This document shows positions 8,223 to 15,751 of a stretch of 50,104 bases of DNA, in pieces (position 1 is the first letter of the stretch; every line of letters starts with the position of its first letter). The position numbers and the translations under genes are program-made. A model generated the notes under the pieces. The model saw nothing but the letters and a program-made list of their open reading frames with translations. It was not told the origin of the DNA and made no database searches. Source of the stretch: Desulfobacca acetoxidans (GTDB lineage Bacteria > Desulfobacterota > Desulfobaccia > Desulfobaccales > 0-14-0-80-60-11); assembly GCA_020722205.1 (NCBI GenBank), contig DYLF01000001.1:53488-103591 (forward strand). The letters are read 5' to 3'.

Positions 8223-8975
8223 TTACAGGTACCGGGACAGCCGGGGCAGAGTAGCATCCACCTGTCGGCACTCCCGTAAAAGGGCGTTGAGATAAAGCCA
8301 GGTAAAACTCATTAAAAACTCCGGACCATATTTCCGGGCGCCATGGCTGTCAAAGGCGATTTCCAGGCCTTGGAAGTCCTGGCGCAGGCGCAAGGCCAAA
8401 TCGCCCAGAACAGGCCACATGATCTCCCAGCCTCCTGCTCGGGAGGAGCCTGAGCCACTGTCCAGCCGCCGTAAAGCCACTTCCACCACCTCGAAAGACA
8501 GCCGCCGCAGCAGCTCTTCCCTCCCTTTTAGGGACACGTTTTTGAGCGGCGAGGCCGCCGGGGGCGCAAACTCCCCGTAAGGCAACCAACCCGGACCGGG
8601 AGCGGCTTCCACCAGGGGGAAGTCCCCGCGGCCATAGCGAGCCAGCAAGGCCACGTAATCCCAAGCAAACACATACGCGTCCTCCGTAGGGACGCTCAGA
8701 CTCTTGCGGGCAAAGAGCACCCGTAGGTCCACCCCGAATTCCGGATCGTAGTCGAAGAGAAAGTAGACCTCCAGAGGGCGAAAAGGCACCACCCGTAAGA
8801 CCCATTGAATGCTGCAGTAGGGACGACTGTCCAGCAAGACGCCCCCCAGGAGGTGAGCTAAAGGGATCGGGTCAAGGTGCCGCAAACCCTCCAGGTCCTG
8901 GCGGTATTTTTTGCGCACGTACTGGCGCACCTGAGCCTCCCAACCCCAACCCGCCTCAAAGTGCTGCAAGCTCAC
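8223..8975 (-). CDS. Hypothetical protein, unrecognised
   Basis: A 250-residue predicted cytosolic protein that I cannot assign. It has a basic helical N-terminus (WEAQVRQYVRKKYRQDLEGL), an LAHLLGGVLLDS segment, a beta-rich middle with VYFLFDYDPEFGVDLRVLFA, and a helical C-terminus. A loose resemblance to DUF3786-type proteins is possible but not convincing. The start is a GTG at 8975. It lies 23 bases after the thioesterase gene and 4 bases before the zinc-ribbon frame, so the group is probably one transcript ending with rpoZ. Confidence 0.6.
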   Translation of the reverse strand: MSLQHFEAGWGWEAQVRQYVRKKYRQDLEGLRHLDPIPLAHLLGGVLLDSRPYCSIQWVLRVVPFRPLEVYFLFDYDPEFGVDLRVLFARKSLSVPTEDAYVFAWDYVALLARYGRGDFPLVEAAPGPGWLPYGEFAPPAASPLKNVSLKGREELLRRLSFEVVEVALRRLDSGSGSSRAGGWEIMWPVLGDLALRLRQDFQGLEIAFDSHGARKYGPEFLMSFTWLYLNALLRECRQVDATLPRLSRYL

Positions 8976-8998
8976 CAGATCGCCGAAAACCCCGGAGC

Positions 8999-9394
8999 TC
9001 AGGCCTTCTTCCCTTCCACCCGTTTATTAAACTTTTCAACATTAATTATAAACCGCTCATGTACCGCTTCACCAATTTTTTCTTTTTCGTCAAAGGCCTC
9101 CACTTTGAAGGTAAGTTTGCGCCCCTCCACCTGGGTGATTTCCGTCACAGCCCGAACTTCCATCCCCAAGGGTGTGGGCGCAGTGTGTTGAAGATTCATG
9201 GCAATGCCCACCGACTGTTCCGTGGACGGCAGATGAGGAGCCATCAATTCGGCACTGACCCCTTCAAACAGGCCTACTAAAAATGGCGTCCCGAACACAT
9301 TGGGCAGGTGGGGAAAAAATTTTTGGGCAGAATGCTCGGGCCCGGTTTTCAGCCGTTTTTCATGCTTCATGCCGACAGTAAAGGGATAGCCCAT
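8999..9394 (-). CDS. Hotdog-fold thioesterase (FlK-like)
   Basis: A 131-residue single hotdog-domain protein like the fluoroacetyl-CoA thioesterase FlK family, which hydrolyses short acyl-CoA thioesters. Recognisable features are FGTPFLVGLFEGVSAEL with the Thr and Glu that form part of the active site, LPSTEQSVGIAMNLQHTAP with the catalytic-type histidine, and TPLGMEVRAVTEITQVEGRK. Most family members act on ordinary acyl-CoA intermediates, so fluoroacetate resistance should not be assumed. AAGGAGGAG precedes the ATG at 9394. It heads a minus-strand group running to rpoZ. Confidence 0.85.
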   Translation of the reverse strand: MGYPFTVGMKHEKRLKTGPEHSAQKFFPHLPNVFGTPFLVGLFEGVSAELMAPHLPSTEQSVGIAMNLQHTAPTPLGMEVRAVTEITQVEGRKLTFKVEAFDEKEKIGEAVHERFIINVEKFNKRVEGKKA

Positions 9395-9530
9395 AACTCC
9401 TCCTTTCAGGCAGTGACCAATAACCGGAGATCAAAAAACAGTATTAACCAACATCTGACTATTAATCGTAATATTTGAGAAAAGGCAGTGCTGGCCCCTC
9501 CTTTTCGGTTCACCAGCACCAAAAGCGCTC

Positions 9531-10136
9531 TTAGACTGCCAGGGGCGACAATTTGATGGGCTCCAGCCTTTCCCCTTGGGCCAGACGGCGGCCCAGAGTG
9601 GTGGCGGCCTCCAGAACCTCGGGTTTTTTCAGGATGTCCCCCTTGGCATCCACCCCTCGCACCAGGATTTCAGCCGCGTAGCTCACATTGATGGCGTCGA
9701 AAAAATATTTCGCCGTCAATCTGGCCCCGACAAACAGCAGTTTGCCATAGGTGGCCCCGGTGCATAAAAGCACGCCCTGACGGCCGGCCCCTGGAAAATC
9801 CTGCCTGAGTTGATAGCGCCGCGCCCAAAGGGCCTGGGTCCGGTCAATAAAGGCTTTGGCTTGGGCCGAGAGACCATAAAAAAAGATGGGGGAAGCTAAG
9901 GCCACTACTTCGGCCGCCAACAGCTTGTCATACAAGGGGCGCATGTCGTCGCGAATGGGACAGGTGCCGTCCTTGAAACAATGGTAGATTTCCAGACAGG
10001 GAGAAATCTTTAACTTTTGTAAAGCAATTTTTTCCACTTCCGCGCCTTCTTGCCTCGCCCCCTGAAGAAAGGCGTCCAGAAGCACCTCAGAGTTGCCGCC
10101 CCGGCGTGGACTCCCCCAAATTGCCAAGAATTTCAT
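9531..10136 (-). CDS. NADPH-dependent FMN reductase family flavoprotein
   Basis: A 201-residue flavodoxin-like protein. The FMN phosphate-binding loop is visible at the N-terminus (IWGSPRRGGNSEVLLDAF), and ALASPIFFYGLSAQAKAFIDR forms the second flavin contact. The segment ISPCLEIYHCFKDGTCPIRDD resembles the cysteine cluster of iron-sulfur flavoproteins, but the spacing is loose and cluster binding is uncertain. It probably transfers electrons to quinones or other acceptors in an anaerobe. ATG 10136 is preferred over the adjacent GTG at 10139; GGGGA lies upstream. It follows queC by 48 bases on the same strand and may be the last gene of that operon. Confidence 0.85.
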   Translation of the reverse strand: MKFLAIWGSPRRGGNSEVLLDAFLQGARQEGAEVEKIALQKLKISPCLEIYHCFKDGTCPIRDDMRPLYDKLLAAEVVALASPIFFYGLSAQAKAFIDRTQALWARRYQLRQDFPGAGRQGVLLCTGATYGKLLFVGARLTAKYFFDAINVSYAAEILVRGVDAKGDILKKPEVLEAATTLGRRLAQGERLEPIKLSPLAV

Positions 10137-10184
10137 CACGGTCCCCGAAAATCAATAATAATATGGTGAAATGGCGTGGAAATG

Positions 10185-10883
10185 TCAAGAACTCTGAGCC
10201 GGCCTTGCCGCTTCTTCATAGGGAATAGGGTCAGATAAGCCGGCGGCGGCGAAACCCCGCAACCGCAAGCGACAGGAGGAACAACGGCCGCAAGCCGCCG
10301 TCTCATTTTGGTAGCAGGACCAGGTCAGTTCCAGAGGGGCCTTGAGTTTCAACCCCAGCCGAATAATGCCGGCTTTGTCCAGGTGAATCAGAGGGGTGTG
10401 AATGCGAATGTGTGTTTCCGGTCGGGTCCCCAGCTCGATAACTTTCTGGAAAGCCGCAAAATATTCCGGGCGACAGTCGGGATAGCCGGGGTTGTCCAGG
10501 ATATTGGCGCCGACAAAGACCGCCTCCGCCCCCAATACTTCCGCCCACGCCGTGGCCGTGGCCAGTAGCAGGGAATTGCGGAACGGCACATAGGTGGTGG
10601 GAATCCCGGTGGGTTCCTCAGCTTCTATGGGGATGGGACAGGTGGGGTCAGTCAGACTGGAACCTCCCAGGTCGGCCAGGAAGTGGAGATTGACCTCCAG
10701 GGTATAAACGGGCTTAAAATACGCGGCCAGGGCTCGAAAAGCCTGCAGTTCCCGGCGGCTGGTGCGCTGACCGTAATCAGCATGCAAGAACGCCAATCCA
10801 TAATCCTGCCTGGCAACGCCGGCAGTGACACAACTATCCAACCCACCGCTCAACAACACCACGGCCAAAGGCTTCCGGCTCAT
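10185..10883 (-). CDS. queC: 7-cyano-7-deazaguanine synthase
   Basis: QueC converts 7-carboxy-7-deazaguanine to preQ0 using ATP and ammonia, on the path to queuosine in tRNA. The PP-loop motif LLSGGLDSCV is at residues 10-19, HADYGQRTSRREL follows, and the C-terminal zinc site is formed by the cysteines of SCYQNETAACGRCSSCRLR. The product is 232 residues, normal for the family. I start at ATG 10883, directly preceded by GGGGAG, although the frame is open to 10964. The start overlaps the queE stop by four bases (ATGA), so the two are coupled. Confidence 0.93.
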   Translation of the reverse strand: MSRKPLAVVLLSGGLDSCVTAGVARQDYGLAFLHADYGQRTSRRELQAFRALAAYFKPVYTLEVNLHFLADLGGSSLTDPTCPIPIEAEEPTGIPTTYVPFRNSLLLATATAWAEVLGAEAVFVGANILDNPGYPDCRPEYFAAFQKVIELGTRPETHIRIHTPLIHLDKAGIIRLGLKLKAPLELTWSCYQNETAACGRCSSCRLRLRGFAAAGLSDPIPYEEAARPAQSS

Positions 10884-11521
10884 ACTCCCCTGGCTTCCGG
10901 CCCCCAAATGTATTTGTGCAGTTGCAGGTTTAACCTGAGGGGCAGACGGCTGTTCAGTATCCAAGTGGCCGCATCTTTAGGCTCCACCTTGCCAAACACC
11001 GGGGAGATGAGCACCGGGGCGCGCGCCAACAAGTGGTATCCCTTGATGACCGCCAAGGCCCAAATGAAATCATCCTGATCGCTGATGACAAACTTCACCT
11101 GATCCCGGACGGTCAAGACTTCCAGGTTGGCCCAGTAATTGTGCCGGCTCATCTCACTGCTCGGACATTTGATATCAACAATCCGGTAAACTTCGTCACT
11201 GACTTGATGAATGGGCAAAGAACCGTTGGTCTCCACCATCACCGTGAAACCGGCCGCCAGCAGCCGGTCCAGAAGGCGAACGGTGGCCGGTTGCAACAGG
11301 GGTTCGCCACCAGTCACCAGCACCTGGGTGGCCCGGCTGGCCCGAGCCGCCTTTACCAACTCCGCCACCGACATCTTCTCTCCCTCTTCAAAGGCATAGG
11401 GGGTATCACAGTATTTGCACCGAAGATTGCAGCCCGTAAGTCGGATGAAAAAGGCCGGCTCCCCCGCATAGATGGACTCGCCCAAAAGGCTGTAAAACGT
11501 CTCATTCACCAAGAGACTCAT
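10880..11521 (-). CDS. queE: 7-carboxy-7-deazaguanine synthase (radical SAM)
   Basis: QueE converts 6-carboxytetrahydropterin to 7-carboxy-7-deazaguanine with S-adenosylmethionine, the step before QueC. The radical SAM cysteines are at residues 31, 35 and 38 (CNLRCKYCDTPYAFEE), and VLVTGGEPLLQP is the GGE motif. From ATG 11521 the protein has 213 residues and begins MSLLVNETFYSLLGES as in the family, but that ATG has no Shine-Dalgarno. An in-frame ATG at 11605 is preceded by AGGAG and would add 28 residues unlike any QueE. A cobalamin riboswitch and terminator lie upstream on the same strand. Confidence 0.92.
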   Translation of the reverse strand: MSLLVNETFYSLLGESIYAGEPAFFIRLTGCNLRCKYCDTPYAFEEGEKMSVAELVKAARASRATQVLVTGGEPLLQPATVRLLDRLLAAGFTVMVETNGSLPIHQVSDEVYRIVDIKCPSSEMSRHNYWANLEVLTVRDQVKFVISDQDDFIWALAVIKGYHLLARAPVLISPVFGKVEPKDAATWILNSRLPLRLNLQLHKYIWGPEARGV

Positions 11522-11570
11522 TGTCGATAAACAGATAATTGTTAAGGTCGTAGGAAGAATATTAAAATAA

Positions 11571-11599
11571 ACTTTAACCGAAATTTCATATTTCTTCAA
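11571..11599 (-). promoter_or_regulatory. Possible promoter for queE
   Basis: On the minus strand TTGAAG (11599-11594) and TAAAGT (11576-11571) are separated by 17 bases, each matching four of six consensus bases. It would start transcription about 45 bases before ATG 11521, independently of the upstream riboswitch. Weak by itself. Confidence 0.3.
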
Positions 11600-11761
11600 C
11601 CTCATCGGCTTTCTCCTGGTTATCATGGTTATCATTTTCTTCCCCCTAAAGGCCTGTTTTTGGGGAGGGAGGAGACTCGGGGGAGCCATTGGCAGGGCCC
11701 GCAGGCGGGAAACTGCATTGCAAGGAGGAACTTGCAAGCTAAATCCGCAGAAAAATCCTGC

Positions 11762-11821
11762 CGACCCTGGTTCTGAAGGAGCCTGGCCACAGTATCCGCC
11801 AAACTGCAAGAACCAGGGTCG
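11762..11821 (-). terminator. 13-bp inverted repeat between riboswitch and queE
   Basis: CGACCCTGGTTCT at 11762-11774 is the exact reverse complement of 11809-11821, with a 34-base spacer. On the minus strand the second arm is followed five bases later by TTTTT, so it could act as a second terminator or attenuator upstream of queE. It could also be a protein-binding or mobile-repeat remnant. Confidence 0.45.
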
Positions 11822-11890
11822 TCAGGGCGCCATGGATAGGATGAAGGGCACACTGGCCCTGGAAAGAAGCAATGTTGATAGATTCAAAAT

Positions 11891-11924
11891 AAAAAAATCC
11901 TCAACCCTTGAAAGGAGTTGAGGA
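11891..11924 (-). terminator. Intrinsic terminator of the cobalamin riboswitch
   Basis: On the minus strand an 8-bp stem (TCCTCAAC/GTTGAGGA, extended by CC/GG with a bulge) is followed by seven T residues (11897-11891). Upstream, GTGAGGAC could pair with GTCCTCAA of the terminator arm and form an alternative hairpin, as expected for a transcription-attenuating expression platform. Confidence 0.75.
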
Positions 11925-11997
11925 CGGCACCCAGTTTTCTTGGTCCTCACACCCGCACCGGGTTGAACCGCGCAACCCGCAGCAGTTTTTTCATCCA

Positions 11998-12150
11998 GGC
12001 AGGTCTTCTGGCTCTTGGTTCGTCCTACTGCCGGCGCCTTCCCAGAAGGATGCCTCCCTCCAGTGGCTTTAAGGCCGGGGTCGTTCCCAATGACAGCGGC
12101 GGGACCGCGACGGATTCACACCGTCTTCCCTTTTAACCCTGACGGGGCCT
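11998..12150 (-). ncRNA. Cobalamin (B12) riboswitch
   Basis: The minus strand carries the conserved elements of the cobalamin aptamer in order: a 5' GGGAAGACGGTGTGAATCCG (12128-12109), then GCGGTCCCGCCGCTGT, then GCCACTGG and a variable arm, and finally the B12 box AGCCAGAAGACCTGCC (12013-11998). The aptamer binds adenosyl- or aquocobalamin and normally switches off B12 synthesis, transport or B12-independent isozymes. An intrinsic terminator follows about 75 bases downstream. The first gene downstream is queE, about 480 bases away, which is not a known B12 gene. The 5' boundary is approximate. Confidence 0.88.
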
Positions 12151-12347
12151 GTATGATGGCTTCTATATCGCATTTTATTTCATGGCTGTCAAGCTATTTC
12201 TCCCCGGGGGAGGTTGTTTGCCTCTGCTTGTTCCAGGCCTTAGTAAAATCACCTGGAAGCTTTTGGTATCAAGATTATGAAACTCCTGCCCTTTCCGGCA
12301 GAATAGTTCCTTTTGCTACCGTTTCTCCCAGTTAAGGGTGGAGCTAA

Positions 12348-12376
12348 TGGATAAATTGCTCATATCTTGTTATAAT
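12348..12376 (+). promoter_or_regulatory. Probable promoter of the carboxylase genes
   Basis: A perfect -10 hexamer TATAAT (12371-12376) lies 17 bases after TGGATA (12348-12353), a four-of-six match to the -35 consensus. The start codon of the biotin carboxylase gene is 70 bases downstream. Confidence 0.5.
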
Positions 12377-12446
12377 GATATATTATTTGTGACATCCATA
12401 ACCAACGAACTTGGGCGGCGTCTTCCCAACAACTTCGGGGGGAGGA

Positions 12447-13898
12447 ATGGTGAGCTCACCACAAAAATTCAACAAGATTCTGGTGGCCAACCGGGGCGAA
12501 ATCGCCGTCCGCATCATGCGATCGGCCCAGGAGTTGGGGCTTAAGGTGGTCTCGGTCTATGAAGAGACTGACAAGGACGCCTACCACATCATGCGGGCTG
12601 ATGAAGCTGTGTGTCTCGGTCCGGGCCCATGCCGGGATTATTTGAATATTGCCAGGATTATAGAGGCGGCTCAGGAAACCGGCGCCCAGGCCATTCATCC
12701 AGGCTATGGTTTTCTCTCGGAAAATCCAGATTTTCCGGAGGCGTGCGCCAATGCCGGCTTGGTGTTTATCGGCCCCCCCCCGGAGGTGATCCGCAATCTG
12801 GGGAGCAAAGTCGTTGCCCGCCAGATGGCTCTGGAGACAGGCCTGCCGGTGATTCCGGCCACGCCTCGGTTGCCTGCCGACATGGAAGGGGAACAGCAAG
12901 CCCTCAGCTTCGCCGCCCGCTATGGCTATCCACTGATGATCAAGGCCGTATCGGGCGGAGGGGGACGCGGCATCCGGCAGGTCTTTGACGAAAAAGGACT
13001 GCTGGCCGGACTCAAACAATCCCGCGCCGAGGCGATGCTTTCTTTCGGCAATGATGAAATTTATCTTGAAAAGTGTATTTCCTGCCCACGCCACGTGGAG
13101 GTGCAGATCCTGGCCGACACCCACGGCAACGTGGTACATTTAGGGACGCGGAACTGCTCCATTCAGCGCCGCCATCAGAAGCTGCTGGAGATTGCTCCCG
13201 CCGGGCTGGAGCCGGAAGTAAACTCGGCGATCTGTCAGACCGCAGTGCGCCTGGCAAGAGAAGCCGGATATCTCAACGCCGGGACGGTGGAATTTCTGGT
13301 GGGGCCGGAGGGGGAGTTCTACTTCCTGGAAGTAAACACCCGCATCCAGGTTGAGCACACGGTGACGGAAGTAGTCACCGGCCTCGATCTCGTGCGGGAG
13401 CAATTGTGCATTGCCCAGGGAAAACCCATCAGTTTCTCCCAAAACCAGGTCGTGGAAAGGGGGTATGCCATCCAGGTGCGCATCAATGCCGAGGACCCCA
13501 AGAACAACTTCTTGGGGAGTCCGGGCGTGGTGCAGGTTTATCGCTCTTCCGGCGGACCCGGGGTCAGGCTGGACGGGGCCATCTACCAAGGGTATGAGGT
13601 TTCCCGACACTATGATTCCCTGCTGGTGAAGTTGACGGTTTACGGCTTCACCTGGGAGGAAACCGTCCAACGTCTGGGCCGGGCACTCAAGGGATTCCTG
13701 ATTATCGGGGTGAAGACCACGATCCCTTACTTCCAGCAGATAGTCAACGATCCCGACTTTAAGCAGATGAACTTTGACACCTCCTACATTGATACGCACC
13801 CGCAACTCTTGGACTATCGCGAAGAGGAACGGGAGGTGGACAAAATTGCGCGGCTCATTGCCGAAATCAATGCCCATGGCCGCAACCCTTATGCCTGA
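12447..13898 (+). CDS. Biotin carboxylase subunit (pyruvate-carboxylase type)
   Basis: A 483-residue biotin carboxylase that uses ATP and bicarbonate to carboxylate biotin on a carrier protein. The N-terminal KILVANRGEIAVRIMRSAQE, the ATP-grasp glycine-rich loop KAVSGGGGRGIRQV, HVEVQILAD, GTRNCSIQRRHQKLLE and FYFLEVNTRIQVEHTVTE are all present. The EVNTRIQVEHTVTE version, and the adjacent carboxyltransferase gene, suggest the acceptor is pyruvate rather than acetyl-CoA, so it is more likely PycA-like than AccC of fatty acid synthesis. The ATG at 12447 follows GGGGGGAGGA and is preferred over an upstream TTG at 12411. The partner gene starts 24 bases downstream. Confidence 0.9.
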   Translation: MVSSPQKFNKILVANRGEIAVRIMRSAQELGLKVVSVYEETDKDAYHIMRADEAVCLGPGPCRDYLNIARIIEAAQETGAQAIHPGYGFLSENPDFPEACANAGLVFIGPPPEVIRNLGSKVVARQMALETGLPVIPATPRLPADMEGEQQALSFAARYGYPLMIKAVSGGGGRGIRQVFDEKGLLAGLKQSRAEAMLSFGNDEIYLEKCISCPRHVEVQILADTHGNVVHLGTRNCSIQRRHQKLLEIAPAGLEPEVNSAICQTAVRLAREAGYLNAGTVEFLVGPEGEFYFLEVNTRIQVEHTVTEVVTGLDLVREQLCIAQGKPISFSQNQVVERGYAIQVRINAEDPKNNFLGSPGVVQVYRSSGGPGVRLDGAIYQGYEVSRHYDSLLVKLTVYGFTWEETVQRLGRALKGFLIIGVKTTIPYFQQIVNDPDFKQMNFDTSYIDTHPQLLDYREEEREVDKIARLIAEINAHGRNPYA

Positions 13899-13922
13899 GG
13901 GCGGAGAGAGGAGGCCAGCTGC

Positions 13923-15554
13923 ATGACCGAACGAATCACCAGGGACATGACCCCGTCGGAAATCCTGGCCAAGCTACGCGAAGCCTCCGGCTATTATCTG
14001 TGCAACAATGAGCGCGATGTCTCCCAGTCGGACTTCAAGAGCCGTCTGATGCCCTTGACGACGGTGCGGGTTGCTCCTTACCGGGAAGCCGTGGGCTTCT
14101 TTTCCGTGGAGGTCAGTGGAGGGGCTACAGTTCATGTCGATCTACTGCGCAAACAGGTTAATCCTTTTGACAGACTACGCATCGCCCGGAAAGCCATGCC
14201 CAAAACCTTGCTCCAAACCGTCTGCCGGGGAGCCAGTCTCTTCGGCTACCGCCACTACCCGGAAAACGTCATCCGCCTGACGGTGCGCCAGTTCGCCAAA
14301 TACGTCGATGTCTGGCGGGTTTATGACTTTCTCAATCACATCCCCAACATGATCCCGGTCTTTGAGGAGGTGCAGAAGGCCGGCAAGTTATTGATGCCCA
14401 GTATCTGCTTTGCCACCGGAGAGGAGCATACCGACGCTTATTATGTGCGTAAGGTCAAGGAAATCCTGGCCGTCACCGGCCCCGAGGTCATCATCTCCAT
14501 CAAGAATTATGCCGGCTTGGGCACCCCCAAACGCCTGAGTCGCCTGGTCAAGGCCATCCGCAGCGCCTGTCCCGACGTCATCCTCCATTATCACGGCTGC
14601 AACACTGACGGCAACGATATCGGTCGCATGACTGCGGCGGTGCTGACCGGGGTGAAAATCTGCGATGTGGCCGATCATGGCTATGGCGCAGTCTATGGTC
14701 AGGCCCCAGCCCTGACCCTCATCCAAACCCTGGAAGATTATGGCCGGCAAGCGGTGGGGCTGGACATGGACGCATTGATCCAGAGTTCCAACCTCCTGCG
14801 TCAGGAGTTAAAAATCTACGAGCCTTTCGAAAGTCCGTTCCGGGGCCATGATCCCACCGTGGCCCAGTACAAACTGACCGGCGGGGCCGTGGGCAGCGCC
14901 TTTGAACAGGCGGATCAGGGCGGCTTCCTGGAACGGATGCCGGAAATATTACAAGAAATGGCCAAGGTTTTGGTGGAATTGGGCAACTGGTGGTCGGTGA
15001 CCCCAGGCTCCCAAATCATCTGGACCACCGCCGTAAATAATATTCTCTATGGGCGTTATGAGAGGCCGTCCCTAGATCTGAAAAACCTCCTGTTGGGCCG
15101 CTACGGGCCTTTACCCTTTTACGAGCCGGAAAACTGGATCTTCGAAAAAGTGTTGGAATACCAGCGAACCGACGGCAAAAAATGGCATCGCATCCTCTAT
15201 GACGAAGGGGGCCTAATAAAGCCGGCGGACGCCCATCTGAACCAGGAACGCCAACGCTTACAGGCCCAACTGGACCGACCAATATCCGATGAGGACCTCG
15301 TGCTCTATCTGCTGTTCCCTTTTGATGCCTTGGCCTTCTTCAAGTTTGTAGCCCGCTATGGCAAGACGTGGCTCCTGCCGCCGGAAATCTGGTTCCGCCG
15401 GGGCGGCTTTAAGACCGGGGAGCGCCTCTCCTTTGCCGATGAACGAGGTGTACCCCACTCCATTGAGATCATCTCCACCCGTCGGGAGGGCGCGAGCCAC
15501 TTGACCACCCTGTTGGTGGACCAATATTACCAGACTATCAACGTCAAGGTCTGA
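13923..15554 (+). CDS. Carboxyltransferase subunit (PycB/OadA-like), no biotin domain
   Basis: A 543-residue carboxyltransferase homologous to pyruvate carboxylase subunit B and oxaloacetate decarboxylase alpha. Conserved blocks include NERDVSQSDFKSRL (RD of the metal site), VEVSGGATVHVDLL, RGASLFGYRHYPENVI, VYDFLNHIPNM and VIISIKNYAGLGTP with the lysine expected to be carbamylated. Two things are odd. The HxH metal motif, usually H-T-H-D-T-S-G, reads H-G-C-N-T-D-G, with cysteine in place of one histidine. The protein ends right after the PYC/OADA beta domain and has no biotinyl domain or AMKM motif, so a separate carrier is needed. AGAGGAGG precedes the ATG. It is paired with the biotin carboxylase gene. 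Confidence 0.82.
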   Translation: MTERITRDMTPSEILAKLREASGYYLCNNERDVSQSDFKSRLMPLTTVRVAPYREAVGFFSVEVSGGATVHVDLLRKQVNPFDRLRIARKAMPKTLLQTVCRGASLFGYRHYPENVIRLTVRQFAKYVDVWRVYDFLNHIPNMIPVFEEVQKAGKLLMPSICFATGEEHTDAYYVRKVKEILAVTGPEVIISIKNYAGLGTPKRLSRLVKAIRSACPDVILHYHGCNTDGNDIGRMTAAVLTGVKICDVADHGYGAVYGQAPALTLIQTLEDYGRQAVGLDMDALIQSSNLLRQELKIYEPFESPFRGHDPTVAQYKLTGGAVGSAFEQADQGGFLERMPEILQEMAKVLVELGNWWSVTPGSQIIWTTAVNNILYGRYERPSLDLKNLLLGRYGPLPFYEPENWIFEKVLEYQRTDGKKWHRILYDEGGLIKPADAHLNQERQRLQAQLDRPISDEDLVLYLLFPFDALAFFKFVARYGKTWLLPPEIWFRRGGFKTGERLSFADERGVPHSIEIISTRREGASHLTTLLVDQYYQTINVKV

Positions 15555-15606
15555 ACAGTACTTCATGGGCCTTCGCCCCACCCAAAGATCATCTCAAAGA
15601 CGCTGC

Positions 15607-15626
15607 GGCGGGCCTCTGTGCCCGCC
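15607..15626. repeat. Short palindrome after the carboxylase genes
   Basis: GGCGGGC (15607-15613) and GCCCGCC (15620-15626) form a perfect 7-bp stem with a 6-base loop. No T-run follows on either strand. It resembles small dispersed intergenic palindromes and lies 50 bases after the carboxyltransferase stop. Confidence 0.45.
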
Positions 15627-15670
15627 AAGTCCATGAGAAGCTTAGGGGTCACTGCCCCACCATTTTTGTC

Positions 15671-15705
15671 TTTGAACCTTATACCTTGAACTTTGAACTT
15701 TCCAA
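15671..15705. repeat. Heptamer-register array, CTTGAAC type
   Basis: Five consecutive 7-base units: TTTGAAC, CTTATAC, CTTGAAC, TTTGAAC, TTTCCAA. Upstream of argH. Confidence 0.65.
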
Positions 15706-15751
15706 GCCAGTCAATTATAATAACCTGAAACCACATACCTGGAACACCAAA

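Noticed and set aside
11632-11853. 73-codon frame between the riboswitch and queE as the riboswitch target
   Set aside because: No B12-related motif, no ribosome site, and it spans the 13-bp inverted repeat.
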